Below are positions 5,837-12,985 of a stretch of DNA of 12,985 nt, piece by piece. Below the pieces are notes generated by a model, which saw only the letters and a list, made by a program, of their open reading frames with translations, was not told where the DNA came from and ran no database searches. The stretch lies in assembly GCA_016839425.1 (NCBI GenBank), contig JAEOUI010000001.1, forward strand, positions 1-12,985, read 5' to 3'. A program made the translations under genes and the position numbers. This DNA comes from Promethearchaeota archaeon (GTDB lineage: Archaea > Asgardarchaeota > Lokiarchaeia > Sigynarchaeales > SOKP01). Within the stretch, counting starts at the first letter, position 1, and each line of letters begins with the position of its first letter.

Positions 5837-7453
5837 TTATCTCTTTCTTTTTCTTGCTTTATAGAGAATAAATGAGATTCCACATAAGCCTGCTAAACCT
5901 ATCAACCAAGGTTCATAACCTGGAATCGCTTCATCTCCTGGTATTGCCGATGTATACGCCGTGAAGGTAGGATCTTGCTCGATGGTTCCTCCTGCCCATT
6001 GCGGAAAGCAGGTAACATAATAAAATCCAACGCTCACGCTGGATAGATGGGTCAAGATATATGCTACTAATCTTAAGCGAGCGTATTCGCCTACCTCAGT
6101 AAGATTTCCAACAAATCCTGCGATAAATGCACCAAAGCCCAAGATAGTTCCAAAATTAATTGGTGTCGAAACTAATCCCCTACCAATAACAAATGTTGTA
6201 GATTCGTGTTCGTCCGTGCCATTATGTATGTAATTGGCAGTTTCATCAAAGTCCAACTCGTAAACGGGATGTCCTTTAATGGAACATGTTGCTGTTGGTA
6301 TTTCGAAATTTGAATCTCCTAATATCGAACCCGCCGCATTACGGAAACCTATCTCGCTTCCTGAACCATCGCTAATATCGAACCTCATGATATTTACAGT
6401 ATTAACGACAGCGAGGCTAAATCCAGGAATATCAAGAGCAGAAATTCCACTTAACCTTTCGACGATTCCACCGTTCTCAGTATTGTTGTAATAACCTAAG
6501 TACACATCCCCATCTATTAGATGGTAATCTCCTTTACCTATATAGTTTACATAATTATCTTCTAATTGGGAAAATACCCATAGATCCGTCATTTCTCCGA
6601 TATTATACTTTACTCTAGTAGTGACTTCTTCGCTACTACTATCAATCGTGGTTATATATGTAAAATTTAGTTCCTCTATGAAAGAAGCAGCAACAATCCC
6701 TCCTAAATCAGCGCTTGTCGAAGAATCGTCTAATCCCGTTGACATATTTAATGGTCGCCATAAAGTAAACACATTTTTATACGACATTCCATAGCTATAT
6801 TCTGCTCCAGTTGATGTCGTGGTTTTTTTCAAGTTGATGGGAGTAGCTTCTGTTTCAATCGATGGATCGACGTGCATCCAAGAAGGTGCTCCGATATTCG
6901 TCAGCGCTTCATTGAGTATCAGTCTATGATACCCCGAATAAAACGACCATCCCAAGTACATGTGACCATTGGAATCGGGTAAATCAGCTGAACCGCTCTT
7001 ATAATCTTGATACGCCATTAAACCTAAAAATCGATTTACAACGAGTATATGGGTGGCTGGATCTCCACCTGGATTGTAATGCTGAATCAACAGCTGAAAT
7101 GGTGCGCAAGCGTATTGACTCGAGTTAAATCCGTCGTCAAGCCCCCAGGAAAAATTCTGCATCGCGATGTATAATGATTGTACGCCTCCAACATTCGTAT
7201 AAGCTTGATAAAATATTGAGTCGATGTCTGTATAAGAATCTTCGTGAGTTGCCGTTCCATTATAAATTCCTGGACTATAATCTTCTTCTAAATGAAGACC
7301 TATAAAGTCGTACGATGTATCCCAATATTCTTCCGAAAACGAATGATCGTATAGATATTCGCCAGTGGCCGTTGCTAAAGGGGCCATGATCGAAAGCATT
7401 AGGATGGATAATACGACAGTAATGCCTAATAATTTCTTTTTATAATGTGCCAT
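5837..7453 (-). CDS. Secreted surface protein with C-terminal membrane anchor
   Basis: A 538-residue protein with an N-terminal signal peptide (KKK at 5-7, hydrophobic core about 8-28, likely cut after the ATA at 27-29) and a C-terminal anchor: IPGY (510-513), a hydrophobic helix (about 516-531) and a basic tail (KARKRKR). That ending resembles PGF-CTERM and the related Asgard sorting signals, which are trimmed and linked to lipid in haloarchaea (family knowledge). The ectodomain is rich in Ser, Thr, Tyr, Asp and Asn. It contains eight N-x-S/T sequons (N65, N100, N110, N236, N263, N323, N411, N450), which fits a glycosylated cell-surface protein. A second hydrophobic stretch at about 433-450 may be buried or membrane-associated. 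I recognise no enzyme domain in 30-430. It appears to be transcribed alone. No ribosome site is visible before the ATG, so the transcript may be nearly leaderless. Confidence 0.8.
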   Translation of the reverse strand: MAHYKKKLLGITVVLSILMLSIMAPLATATGEYLYDHSFSEEYWDTSYDFIGLHLEEDYSPGIYNGTATHEDSYTDIDSIFYQAYTNVGGVQSLYIAMQNFSWGLDDGFNSSQYACAPFQLLIQHYNPGGDPATHILVVNRFLGLMAYQDYKSGSADLPDSNGHMYLGWSFYSGYHRLILNEALTNIGAPSWMHVDPSIETEATPINLKKTTTSTGAEYSYGMSYKNVFTLWRPLNMSTGLDDSSTSADLGGIVAASFIEELNFTYITTIDSSSEEVTTRVKYNIGEMTDLWVFSQLEDNYVNYIGKGDYHLIDGDVYLGYYNNTENGGIVERLSGISALDIPGFSLAVVNTVNIMRFDISDGSGSEIGFRNAAGSILGDSNFEIPTATCSIKGHPVYELDFDETANYIHNGTDEHESTTFVIGRGLVSTPINFGTILGFGAFIAGFVGNLTEVGEYARLRLVAYILTHLSSVSVGFYYVTCFPQWAGGTIEQDPTFTAYTSAIPGDEAIPGYEPWLIGLAGLCGISFILYKARKRKR

Positions 7454-7493
7454 TTTTTTTCAATTTTTTTTGTTAAATAATTGGATATAGTTT

Positions 7494-7500
7494 CTATAAA
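7494..7500 (-). promoter_or_regulatory. Candidate TATA element for the surface protein
   Basis: Minus-strand TTTATAG lies about 41-47 bases before the ATG at 7453, within a small inverted repeat (TATAG 7486-7490, CTATA 7494-7498). Initiation about 25 bases downstream would leave a leader of under 20 bases, in keeping with the missing ribosome site. The surrounding spacer is AT-rich, so the call is weak. Confidence 0.28.
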
Positions 7501-7599
7501 AATACTGAAATAAAAATGTACTCTTCAAATTGATATTAAATATTAATCAAAATTAGATACTTGGTTATTTAAACCTAGTTTTAGTATTTTATTTATAGA

Positions 7600-7980
7600 T
7601 TAGAGTTTAACTAAGTCTCGACTCGCAATGACATTTGCATTAAGACCCAAGACATTCTTAATGAGAATTTGTCCCATTGTTAGTGGTGCTTCAATTTCTT
7701 TAGTAGCAATTTCTCTCAAGACATCGTCTAACTTATCTTTGGGAATGGGTGTGTTGGTTCTTACTGGTACGAGGGGTAGCAATCCGTTCTTGACGCGCAT
7801 GGTTGTTGTTAAAATTCGTTTAGGAGATACAAATTCCTCCTTGGCATATTCTTCTCCTCTCTTGCATGTGTGGCCCTCTACAATAAGTTCTCCGTTCACA
7901 TTTTTCACATGAATCTCGCATCCCGTGGGACATACGATACAGCGCACGGTCTTTTCTCCTTCTGGTAAAACTTCTGTCAT
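7600..7980 (-). CDS. DUF1667 Cys-rich protein, third subunit of the GlpA-type redox complex
   Basis: A 126-residue DUF1667 protein. Four conserved cysteines, C14-x2-C17-x3-C21 and C39 (CIVCPTGCEI and HTCKRG), probably bind an Fe-S cluster; the rest follows the family pattern (SPKRILTTT, IPKDKLDDVL, the closing ANVIAS). In bacteria such as Thermotogae and Clostridia this family is usually encoded beside a GlpA-like dehydrogenase and an FAD/NAD oxidoreductase (known gene-neighbourhood pattern), exactly as here. The role is likely electron transfer in that complex. I chose ATG 7980 over an in-frame upstream ATG at 8028. The latter would overlap the preceding gene by 32 bases and add residues unlike the family, while a full GGAGGT sits 10-16 bases before 7980. 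Confidence 0.85.
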   Translation of the reverse strand: MTEVLPEGEKTVRCIVCPTGCEIHVKNVNGELIVEGHTCKRGEEYAKEEFVSPKRILTTTMRVKNGLLPLVPVRTNTPIPKDKLDDVLREIATKEIEAPLTMGQILIKNVLGLNANVIASRDLVKL

Positions 7981-7990
7981 TTTTATAATA

Positions 7991-7996
7991 CCTCCA
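7991..7996 (-). promoter_or_regulatory. Shine-Dalgarno deciding the DUF1667 start
   Basis: Minus-strand GGAGGT begins directly after the TAA stop (7999-7997) of the oxidoreductase gene, with one T in between merged into TAATGGAGGT reading, and nine to ten bases before the ATG at 7980. It supports the shorter DUF1667 start and tight translational linkage within the operon. Confidence 0.7.
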
Positions 7997-9325
7997 TTAT
8001 ATTGAAGTTCTCCATTTCTCAAAATCATTCCGATTATCGATTAATACTTCTGGTTCAGGGATTACTTCTACTTGCATTTCTTTAGTCTCTTGATTCAATC
8101 CTATTTGAGATAAATTCACACCCAATTCGATCATCTCGCTTGGCAGAACATATCTTCTCTTTTTTTTAAAAATGACTTTGTTTTTATCGTCTTTAAATTG
8201 GATCAAAACCCTTCGTTCAGGGTGTTTCACTCGAAACGAAAAAATCACATCTTTAGAGAGTTCGTTAATGTTTATCAAGTCTGGCTTTACATAGTTCACA
8301 TTCTCTCCAGCGGTACATTTTATATCTTCTTTTTTTTCAGTTAGCTTTCCAAGCTTGTTATCGATATAATCAACGGCGTTCATACCTGCCCTTTTCGCTT
8401 CGGCAACGACGAGGTCCACGAGATCATGTACTTGTAATACGTTACCGCACGCAAAAATGCCTTCCACGGTTGATTGAAGGTTATTATCGACTGTTGGTCC
8501 TCCGTTCGAAGATATTTTCGCACCACAATTTTGGGTGAGTTCATTCTCAGGTATCAAACCAACTGAAAGGAGTAAGGTGTCACATTCGATAAACTTGTCC
8601 GTCCCGATAATCCTATCGAACTTACGGTCAACTTTCGAAATGGTAACTCCCTTGATACGATTTCTTCCGTGAATTTTAGTCACTGTATAGCTAGTGATTA
8701 GCGGGATATCGTAATCCTCCAAGCATTGCACCTGGTTTCTCAAAAGACCGCTGACATAAGGTTGAATTTCGACAACCGCCTTGACTTGACATCCCTCCCA
8801 TGTTAATCTTCTTGCCATTATCATTCCAATGTCCCCACTTCCGAGAATTACATATGACCGTCCTGGCAAATATCCCTCGATATTAACGAACCTTTGTGCC
8901 TGTCCTGCAGTATATATTCCCGAAGGTCGAAATCCCGGCATGTTAATCGAACCTCTTGTTCTCTCCCTGCACCCCATGCTCAATATGATTGCCTTGGCCC
9001 TAATCTCGATAAGTCCTTCGTCCTTATTTATAGCGTGTATGACCTTGTCTTTTGATAATTTTATGACCATGGTTTCTAACTTATAGGGAATTTCAAGTCG
9101 TTTAACCTCGTTGATAAACCTTTGAACGAATTCTGGTCCTGTTAGCTCTTCTTTAAACTCGTGTAGTCCAAATCCATTATGAATGCATTGAAGAGTGATT
9201 CCCCCCAGCTCCTTGTCTCTTTCTAGTATGAGGACATTTTTCTTTTCTTTCTTTACTACTATTGCGGCAGCCAATCCTGCAGATCCTCCACCAATAATCG
9301 CTACATCAGTTTCGTACCTTTTCAA
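7997..9325 (-). CDS. FAD/NAD(P)-dependent oxidoreductase, partner of GlpA
   Basis: A 442-residue flavoprotein of the pyridine nucleotide-disulfide oxidoreductase superfamily. FAD is bound by IIGGGSAGLAA (10-20) and by FACGN (291-295). NAD(P)H is bound by the second Rossmann motif LGSGDIGM (161-168). There is no CxxC redox disulfide of the thioredoxin reductase kind. About 110 C-terminal residues form a beta-rich domain found in relatives of this family (LPSEMIELGV region). As the middle gene of a GlpA-oxidoreductase-DUF1667 operon, it most likely moves electrons between the GlpA flavin and NAD(P). The start is a TTG at 9325, two codons after the TGA of glpA in the same frame. A purine-rich AAAGGGGG about 11 bases upstream may serve as its ribosome site. 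Family and context are clear; the exact acceptor is not. Confidence 0.87.
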   Translation of the reverse strand: MKRYETDVAIIGGGSAGLAAAIVVKKEKKNVLILERDKELGGITLQCIHNGFGLHEFKEELTGPEFVQRFINEVKRLEIPYKLETMVIKLSKDKVIHAINKDEGLIEIRAKAIILSMGCRERTRGSINMPGFRPSGIYTAGQAQRFVNIEGYLPGRSYVILGSGDIGMIMARRLTWEGCQVKAVVEIQPYVSGLLRNQVQCLEDYDIPLITSYTVTKIHGRNRIKGVTISKVDRKFDRIIGTDKFIECDTLLLSVGLIPENELTQNCGAKISSNGGPTVDNNLQSTVEGIFACGNVLQVHDLVDLVVAEAKRAGMNAVDYIDNKLGKLTEKKEDIKCTAGENVNYVKPDLININELSKDVIFSFRVKHPERRVLIQFKDDKNKVIFKKKRRYVLPSEMIELGVNLSQIGLNQETKEMQVEVIPEPEVLIDNRNDFEKWRTSI

Positions 9326-9328
9326 GAT

Positions 9329-10798
9329 TCATGATGCCCCCTTTCGTTTGAGTTCCGTTAAAATCCTATCTTTCGTTTTGCATACTACTATGTTAGTATC
9401 ATCTCCTCTTTTAGTAATTTCTTCATAGGGGATGTTTAATTCATTTGATAAAAGTTCCATAATTCGTGGTCTGCAAAAACCCCCTTGGCATCTTCCCATA
9501 CCGGGTCTGCAACGAAATTTTACGCCATCAACCGTTCTAGCTCCAACAGGTGCTCGAATTGCGTTCAAAATTTCCTTTTCCGGGACGGTTTCACACCGAC
9601 ACACGATCCTTCCCCACGAGGGATCTTCTTTTATTTTTGAATCAATTTCTTCGTTAGAAAAATTCACAAAACGCTCGGGTTTTGGCCGATATGGATTATA
9701 ATTATCCTTCTTTTTCATTGTTAATCCGAGCAATTCAAGAAATTCCTGGACCTTCTCGGCAATAGAAAAGCAAGACGTAAGGCCTGGGGATAAGATACCC
9801 GCTACATTGATAAATCCGTAAACATCCGTGTTATCAATGATAAAGTCCATTAATTCGGGTACTGCTCTCAGGCCCGCAAAGTTTCGAATTGTGCTTTTTA
9901 ATGGCATATTTGGAACAAGCCTCATCCCACCCTCCAAAACTTCCTTTAACCCCGCTGTTGTAGTGGAGAGATCGTCGAGATCCACGATGTTTTGGGCATT
10001 TGGGCCTGCAAAGGTGTTACCGTGTATCGTTGGGCAAACAAGAATACCCTTTGAAACTTTTGTCGGGGAAGGAAACAGGATCTTGTTAAGTCGAATTGAA
10101 TTTCTATCAAACAAGATATATTCTCCTTTCCTTGGGATGATATCAAAATAATCCAAGCCTAACATCTTGGATATCCTTGAAGAATAAAGTCCTGCAGCGT
10201 TAATTAAATGATTTCCTTGAAATTCGTCCGTTCTCGTTTTAACATGAAACACATAATCTTGGTGCTTGATTTTTATTACTTCTTGGTTGCGAAAAAACTT
10301 TGCGCCATTAGTAGCGGCGTTTTCTGCCAAGGCAAAAGTCATCTCGTAAGGACTTACAATGCCCGCTGAGGGTGCATGAAGGACGGCAACGACTTCTGGT
10401 GTTAAGTTAGGTTCCATTTTGAGTATCTTTTCCTTATCAAAAATCATCTCAAGCCCAGGAATTCCGTCTTGAACGCCGTTCTTACGATATGTTTCTAATT
10501 CCTCAATCTGATAATCTTCCAACGCAACTACGAAAGATCCTATCCTTCGAAAAGGAAAATTGAGCTCTTCTTGTGCCTTTGTATACAACTGATTGCCTCG
10601 AATACAGAGGTTTCTCTTCGTGTACTTTCGATCTGCTGCGTAGCCCGCGTGAACCACTCCTGAATTAGCCTTCGTGGTTCCCGAAGCGATATCTGCCTCT
10701 TTCTCCAATAAAGCCACGTTAATATCATATTTCGAAAGATTTCGGGCAATAGCACATCCTATTACCCCGCCACCTACTATGATCACGTCATAAATCAA
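9329..10798 (-). CDS. glpA: GlpA-like FAD-dependent glycerol-3-phosphate dehydrogenase with BFD [2Fe-2S] domain
   Basis: A 489-residue protein of the DAO/GlpA family that oxidises sn-glycerol-3-phosphate to dihydroxyacetone phosphate. The FAD-binding motif VGGGVIGC (8-15) opens the protein, followed by typical family segments (ASGTTKANSGVVHAGY, 38-53; FAGLRAVP, 307-314; GILSPGLTSC, 334-343). The C-terminal BFD-like domain has C400-x-C402 and C437-x4-C442 (RPGMGRCQGGFC), expected to hold a [2Fe-2S] cluster. C430 is an extra cysteine nearby. There is no membrane segment. It is the first gene of the GlpA-oxidoreductase-DUF1667 operon. The start is TTG at 10798, which places the FAD strand at residue 3; no ATG or GTG is available near it. 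L-2-hydroxyglutarate or another 2-hydroxyacid is a possible alternative substrate, because this family is broad. Confidence 0.85.
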   Translation of the reverse strand: MIYDVIIVGGGVIGCAIARNLSKYDINVALLEKEADIASGTTKANSGVVHAGYAADRKYTKRNLCIRGNQLYTKAQEELNFPFRRIGSFVVALEDYQIEELETYRKNGVQDGIPGLEMIFDKEKILKMEPNLTPEVVAVLHAPSAGIVSPYEMTFALAENAATNGAKFFRNQEVIKIKHQDYVFHVKTRTDEFQGNHLINAAGLYSSRISKMLGLDYFDIIPRKGEYILFDRNSIRLNKILFPSPTKVSKGILVCPTIHGNTFAGPNAQNIVDLDDLSTTTAGLKEVLEGGMRLVPNMPLKSTIRNFAGLRAVPELMDFIIDNTDVYGFINVAGILSPGLTSCFSIAEKVQEFLELLGLTMKKKDNYNPYRPKPERFVNFSNEEIDSKIKEDPSWGRIVCRCETVPEKEILNAIRAPVGARTVDGVKFRCRPGMGRCQGGFCRPRIMELLSNELNIPYEEITKRGDDTNIVVCKTKDRILTELKRKGAS

Positions 10799-10840
10799 TT
10801 GAACGATTACCCAATAGTCGTGTATTTTACTTATCTTGTG

Positions 10841-10850
10841 ATAATATAAG
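10841..10850 (-). promoter_or_regulatory. glpA: Candidate TATA box of the glpA operon
   Basis: Minus-strand CTTATATTAT lies 43-52 bases before the TTG at 10798 and is close to the archaeal YTTATATA consensus. Initiation about 25 bases downstream would give a leader of about 20 bases. The rest of the 10799-10969 spacer is AT-rich and shows no gene. Confidence 0.42.
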
Positions 10851-10969
10851 TAGTAAATAAATTATTAGTTTTGTTTCTTTTTTATCAATGGGTTAAAAAA
10901 CTTTCATATTGTTTTTATCTTTAAATTTTCAGGATAAAAATTATCATTATTAACAAGGATTAATGAATC

Positions 10970-12229
10970 TCATGGAAGTTTATAATCTTTTCCAAAGGTT
11001 TTATCTGTAAATACATACACAATATCGGTTCCCGTGGTGGAAAAAATTCCATCTACCTGTAATTCAATGATTATATTTTGTTTCTTTGTTCCCCTTGGAG
11101 TTTTATTTACTTCTTTTCCATCGTATTTAACTTTTTTAGCCTTAAGATGAATATATGTATCTGAATTTCTTCCCATTATTATTATATCGTCGTTTTTAGC
11201 TAAATATCCGTTATTTAGCAATATTATGGCGGTATCAGGTGATTTTCCATCAATAATTTTACCAATCCTTATGTATCGATAATGTGAGAGGTTAGCTGGC
11301 GATTTATGCTGTTGATCCTCCTCAGTCACTCTTTTAAAATAAAATCCTGTGGTAAATCCTCTATTGTATACTTTTTTTAATTCGGTTACCCACTTGCCTG
11401 CTTTTTTTTTTGTAAAGGACCCATCGTAATACGCTTCAATTGCTTCTCGATATACCTTACTCACGATTTCGACATAGTGTGGATGCCTCATCCTACCTTC
11501 GATTTTAAGACAATCTATTTTCGCTTCGATTAATTCAGGTATGTGTGCAATCGTACAGAGCTCACGAGAATTCATGAAACGAACGCCATCGTAAATATAT
11601 TCCGTTCCGTTTTCCTCCCTTAACCACCACCGTCTTCTACATGGTTGCACGCAACTTCCCCTGTTTGCAGATTTTTCTTCGGTACCACAAATATCTTGCG
11701 AAAAATAACACCTTCCGCTTATCGAACTGCACATGGCTCCGTGAACGAATACTTCTATTTCCGAACTCGTTAAATTGCGCTTGACTTCCTTGATCTTTTC
11801 GAGGGAAAGCTCTCGGGCGAGAATGATTCTACTTGCTCCTAAATTCTCGTAAAATTTAGCTGATAAGGAATTTGAGACGTTACATTGTGTAGAAATGTGA
11901 AAAGGAATACCTATTTGTTTCGCTATTTCTAAGACTGCTAGATCGTGAACGATAACGGCATCTATCTGTGCATCGCTTGCTCTCGTTAATAAATCTCTAA
12001 TGTTTTCGAGTTCGTTATCGTAAACAAGAATATTCGTGGCCAAGTATGCTTTAAGATGGTTTTCGTGACAAAAATTAACGATTTTAGAAATATCGCTTAG
12101 CGAGAAATTTTCCGAACGGGTTCTCATGTTATAATTTTCAATGCCAAAATACACGGCATCTGCGTGGCCAATTGCGGCCTTTATTGCTTTCAGATTTTTT
12201 GCAGGCGCAAGCAATTCTACCCGTTTCAT
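10970..12229 (-). CDS. U32-family Fe-S protein (RNA hydroxylase/peptidase U32 relative)
   Basis: A 419-residue member of the U32 family. The signature FVHGAMCSSISGRC (161-174) is followed by NRGSC and QPC. The four cysteines C167, C174, C193 and C197 are the usual Fe-S ligands, and CLKIEGRM (240-247) is a second conserved block. Bacterial relatives TrhP and RlhA hydroxylate uridine in tRNA or cytidine in 23S rRNA using prephenate, and UbiU/UbiV hydroxylate ubiquinone precursors (family knowledge); some members are reported as peptidases. The N-terminal half (VELLAPAKN, VYFGI, TQCNVSN) is the TIM-barrel-like part. The C-terminal 120 residues form a beta-rich extension. RNA modification is the best guess here. 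AGGAT before the ATG gives a modest ribosome site. It follows the small GTPase gene by 56 bases. Confidence 0.85.
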   Translation of the reverse strand: MKRVELLAPAKNLKAIKAAIGHADAVYFGIENYNMRTRSENFSLSDISKIVNFCHENHLKAYLATNILVYDNELENIRDLLTRASDAQIDAVIVHDLAVLEIAKQIGIPFHISTQCNVSNSLSAKFYENLGASRIILARELSLEKIKEVKRNLTSSEIEVFVHGAMCSSISGRCYFSQDICGTEEKSANRGSCVQPCRRRWWLREENGTEYIYDGVRFMNSRELCTIAHIPELIEAKIDCLKIEGRMRHPHYVEIVSKVYREAIEAYYDGSFTKKKAGKWVTELKKVYNRGFTTGFYFKRVTEEDQQHKSPANLSHYRYIRIGKIIDGKSPDTAIILLNNGYLAKNDDIIIMGRNSDTYIHLKAKKVKYDGKEVNKTPRGTKKQNIIIELQVDGIFSTTGTDIVYVFTDKTFGKDYKLP

Positions 12230-12253
12230 TTATAGAATCCTTTTCAATTGATA

Positions 12254-12268
12254 CAATAAAGAAAAAAT
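12254..12268 (-). terminator. Possible T-rich terminator between GTPase and U32 genes
   Basis: On the minus strand a short T-rich tract (a run of 6 T, then CTTTATTG) lies about 20-30 bases after the GTPase stop. It is weak, so read-through into the U32 gene is plausible. Confidence 0.25.
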
Positions 12269-12285
12269 ACGAATTTGTGGTATTA

Positions 12286-12822
12286 TTAATTCAAATGAAT
12301 ATTGTTTTTTAGAGCGGCTTTTTGTGTAAGCTCGTTGAAGGCTTCTTCAACCCTTTGGCCGGTTTTTGCAGAGGTTTCTATATAGATGCTATTCTTTTCG
12401 TTGGCAAACTCAAACGCCTTGTTTTTCTTTATTGTCGAACCAATCTCCTTAATCAAATCTAATTTGTTTCCAATGAGAATAAATGGTACTTCTTTTCCAC
12501 AGTACTTTAGTAATTCGGGATACCAAGTGTTCTTGACTTTTTGAAAAGTGTCTGGACGAGTGAGGTCAAATATTAATAATGCACCGCTCGTTCCACTATA
12601 ATAATTACTGCGCATCAATTTAAATCGGTCCTGACCTCCAACATCCCAGATTGTCAGAGTTACCTCGTCTTCCTTATACTTGATCTTCTTGCTTAGGAAA
12701 TCAACGCCCATCGTCATTCTATACGATTGGCTAAATTGATCGTGGATAAACCTGTTAAGAAGGCTCGTCTTTCCCACTGAGCCTGGTCCAAGGAGGGTCA
12801 GTTTTAAGTGATATTCTACCAT
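12286..12822 (-). CDS. Rab/Ras-like small GTPase with an Arf-type switch II motif
   Basis: A 178-residue, single-domain GTPase of the Ras superfamily. G1 is GPGSVGKT (12-19), G2 is T37, G3 is WDVGGQD (59-65, with catalytic Q64), G4 is NKLD (119-122) and G5 is TSAK (150-153). The body, including RFKLMRSNYYSGTSGALLIFD, reads like Rab, but the WDVGGQD itself is the form seen in Arf and not the WDTAGQE of Rab and Ras. The C-terminus (LKNNIHLN) has no cysteine for prenylation and there is no N-terminal Gly for myristoylation, so membrane attachment would have to depend on a partner. Such GTPases are abundant in Asgard archaea, where they may act in membrane or cytoskeletal control. The ATG at 12822 sits in the right place for the first strand. 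A TATA-like box lies upstream. Confidence 0.9.
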   Translation of the reverse strand: MVEYHLKLTLLGPGSVGKTSLLNRFIHDQFSQSYRMTMGVDFLSKKIKYKEDEVTLTIWDVGGQDRFKLMRSNYYSGTSGALLIFDLTRPDTFQKVKNTWYPELLKYCGKEVPFILIGNKLDLIKEIGSTIKKNKAFEFANEKNSIYIETSAKTGQRVEEAFNELTQKAALKNNIHLN

Positions 12823-12878
12823 AATTTTCCATGAATCTCCAGTTTTCTTTCTTATTATTTTATTTAATTTTTAATCGT

Positions 12879-12887
12879 TTATAAAAT
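12879..12887 (-). promoter_or_regulatory. Candidate TATA box for the small GTPase
   Basis: Minus-strand TTTATAAA and its flanks lie about 57-65 bases before the ATG at 12822. Initiation about 25 bases downstream would leave a leader of some 35 bases. The remaining 12890-12985 stretch is AT-rich without an evident gene. Confidence 0.38.
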
Positions 12888-12985
12888 TCATACAGAGAAG
12901 AGTAATAAATTCGAAAATAAATTTTAAGAAATATTAAAGATTGAATTTTTCAACGCAATCTAATTGTTTTCAATTTAGATAATAG

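Noticed and set aside
7981..8028. An upstream in-frame ATG at 8028 that would lengthen the DUF1667 protein by 16 residues
   Set aside because: It overlaps the preceding gene, lacks a ribosome site and adds non-family residues, while GGAGGT directly supports the ATG at 7980.
9329..9331. The TGA between glpA and the oxidoreductase as a selenocysteine codon
   Set aside because: GlpA ends at its normal length, the next residues start a new FAD-binding domain, and no selenocysteine insertion hairpin is evident.
9828..10151. A plus-strand open frame of 107 codons opposite glpA
   Set aside because: It lies wholly antisense to conserved GlpA sequence with no ribosome site or family motif.
12938..12961. 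AGATTG/CAATCT inverted repeat upstream of the small GTPase
   Set aside because: Six-base arms with a 12-base gap in very AT-rich sequence are expected by chance, and it is well upstream of the likely promoter.
1..12985. CRISPR arrays, tRNA or rRNA genes, insertion sequences
   Set aside because: No regularly spaced direct repeats, cloverleaf-like sequence, rRNA-like block or transposase was seen on either strand.

Overview
The window is AT-rich archaeal DNA, most likely from an Asgard (Lokiarchaeia-like) archaeon. Four things point there: a Ras/Rab-type small GTPase with a eukaryote-like fold, a surface protein ending in an IPGY + membrane segment + basic tail of the Asgard/PGF-CTERM kind, a thiolase paired with a DUF35 Zn-ribbon protein as in archaeal mevalonate loci, and a bacterial-style GlpA glycerol-3-phosphate dehydrogenase. 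T-tract terminators, TATA-like boxes and a mix of strong Shine-Dalgarno starts with TTG/GTG starts also fit an archaeon. The lineage is inferred from gene content; no rRNA or marker gene is present.

Layout. Bases 1-179 hold the 3' end of a plus-strand gene of unknown function. After a 265-base AT-rich spacer with a possible promoter and inverted repeat comes a small plus-strand four-helix membrane protein (445-957). All other genes are on the minus strand, converging on a T-rich terminator region at about 958-1074. Read in their direction of transcription (right to left) they are: a Rab-like GTPase (12822-12286); a U32-family Fe-S protein related to RNA hydroxylases (12229-10970); a three-gene redox operon of GlpA, an FAD/NAD oxidoreductase and DUF1667 (10798-7600); a secreted, glycosylation-rich, C-terminally anchored surface protein (7453-5837); a dual-specificity phosphatase (5720-5244); a large translation-factor-like GTPase carrying a RuvC/YqgF-like RNase H-fold domain (5196-2872); and a thiolase translationally coupled to a DUF35 protein (2765-1075).

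How the genes work together. The GlpA trio should oxidise glycerol-3-phosphate to dihydroxyacetone phosphate (or the reverse) and pass electrons through flavin, Fe-S and NAD(P). The thiolase/DUF35 pair should handle acetoacetyl-CoA for mevalonate synthesis or fatty-acid metabolism. The most unusual item is the 774-residue GTPase-nuclease-like fusion: EF-G-like domains are followed by a YqgF-type domain whose three acidic residues appear intact, next to a phosphatase gene whose 3' end contains a perfect 20-bp palindrome. It is the best candidate for an undescribed system, possibly ribosome-associated RNA processing, but that role is inference from domain resemblance only.
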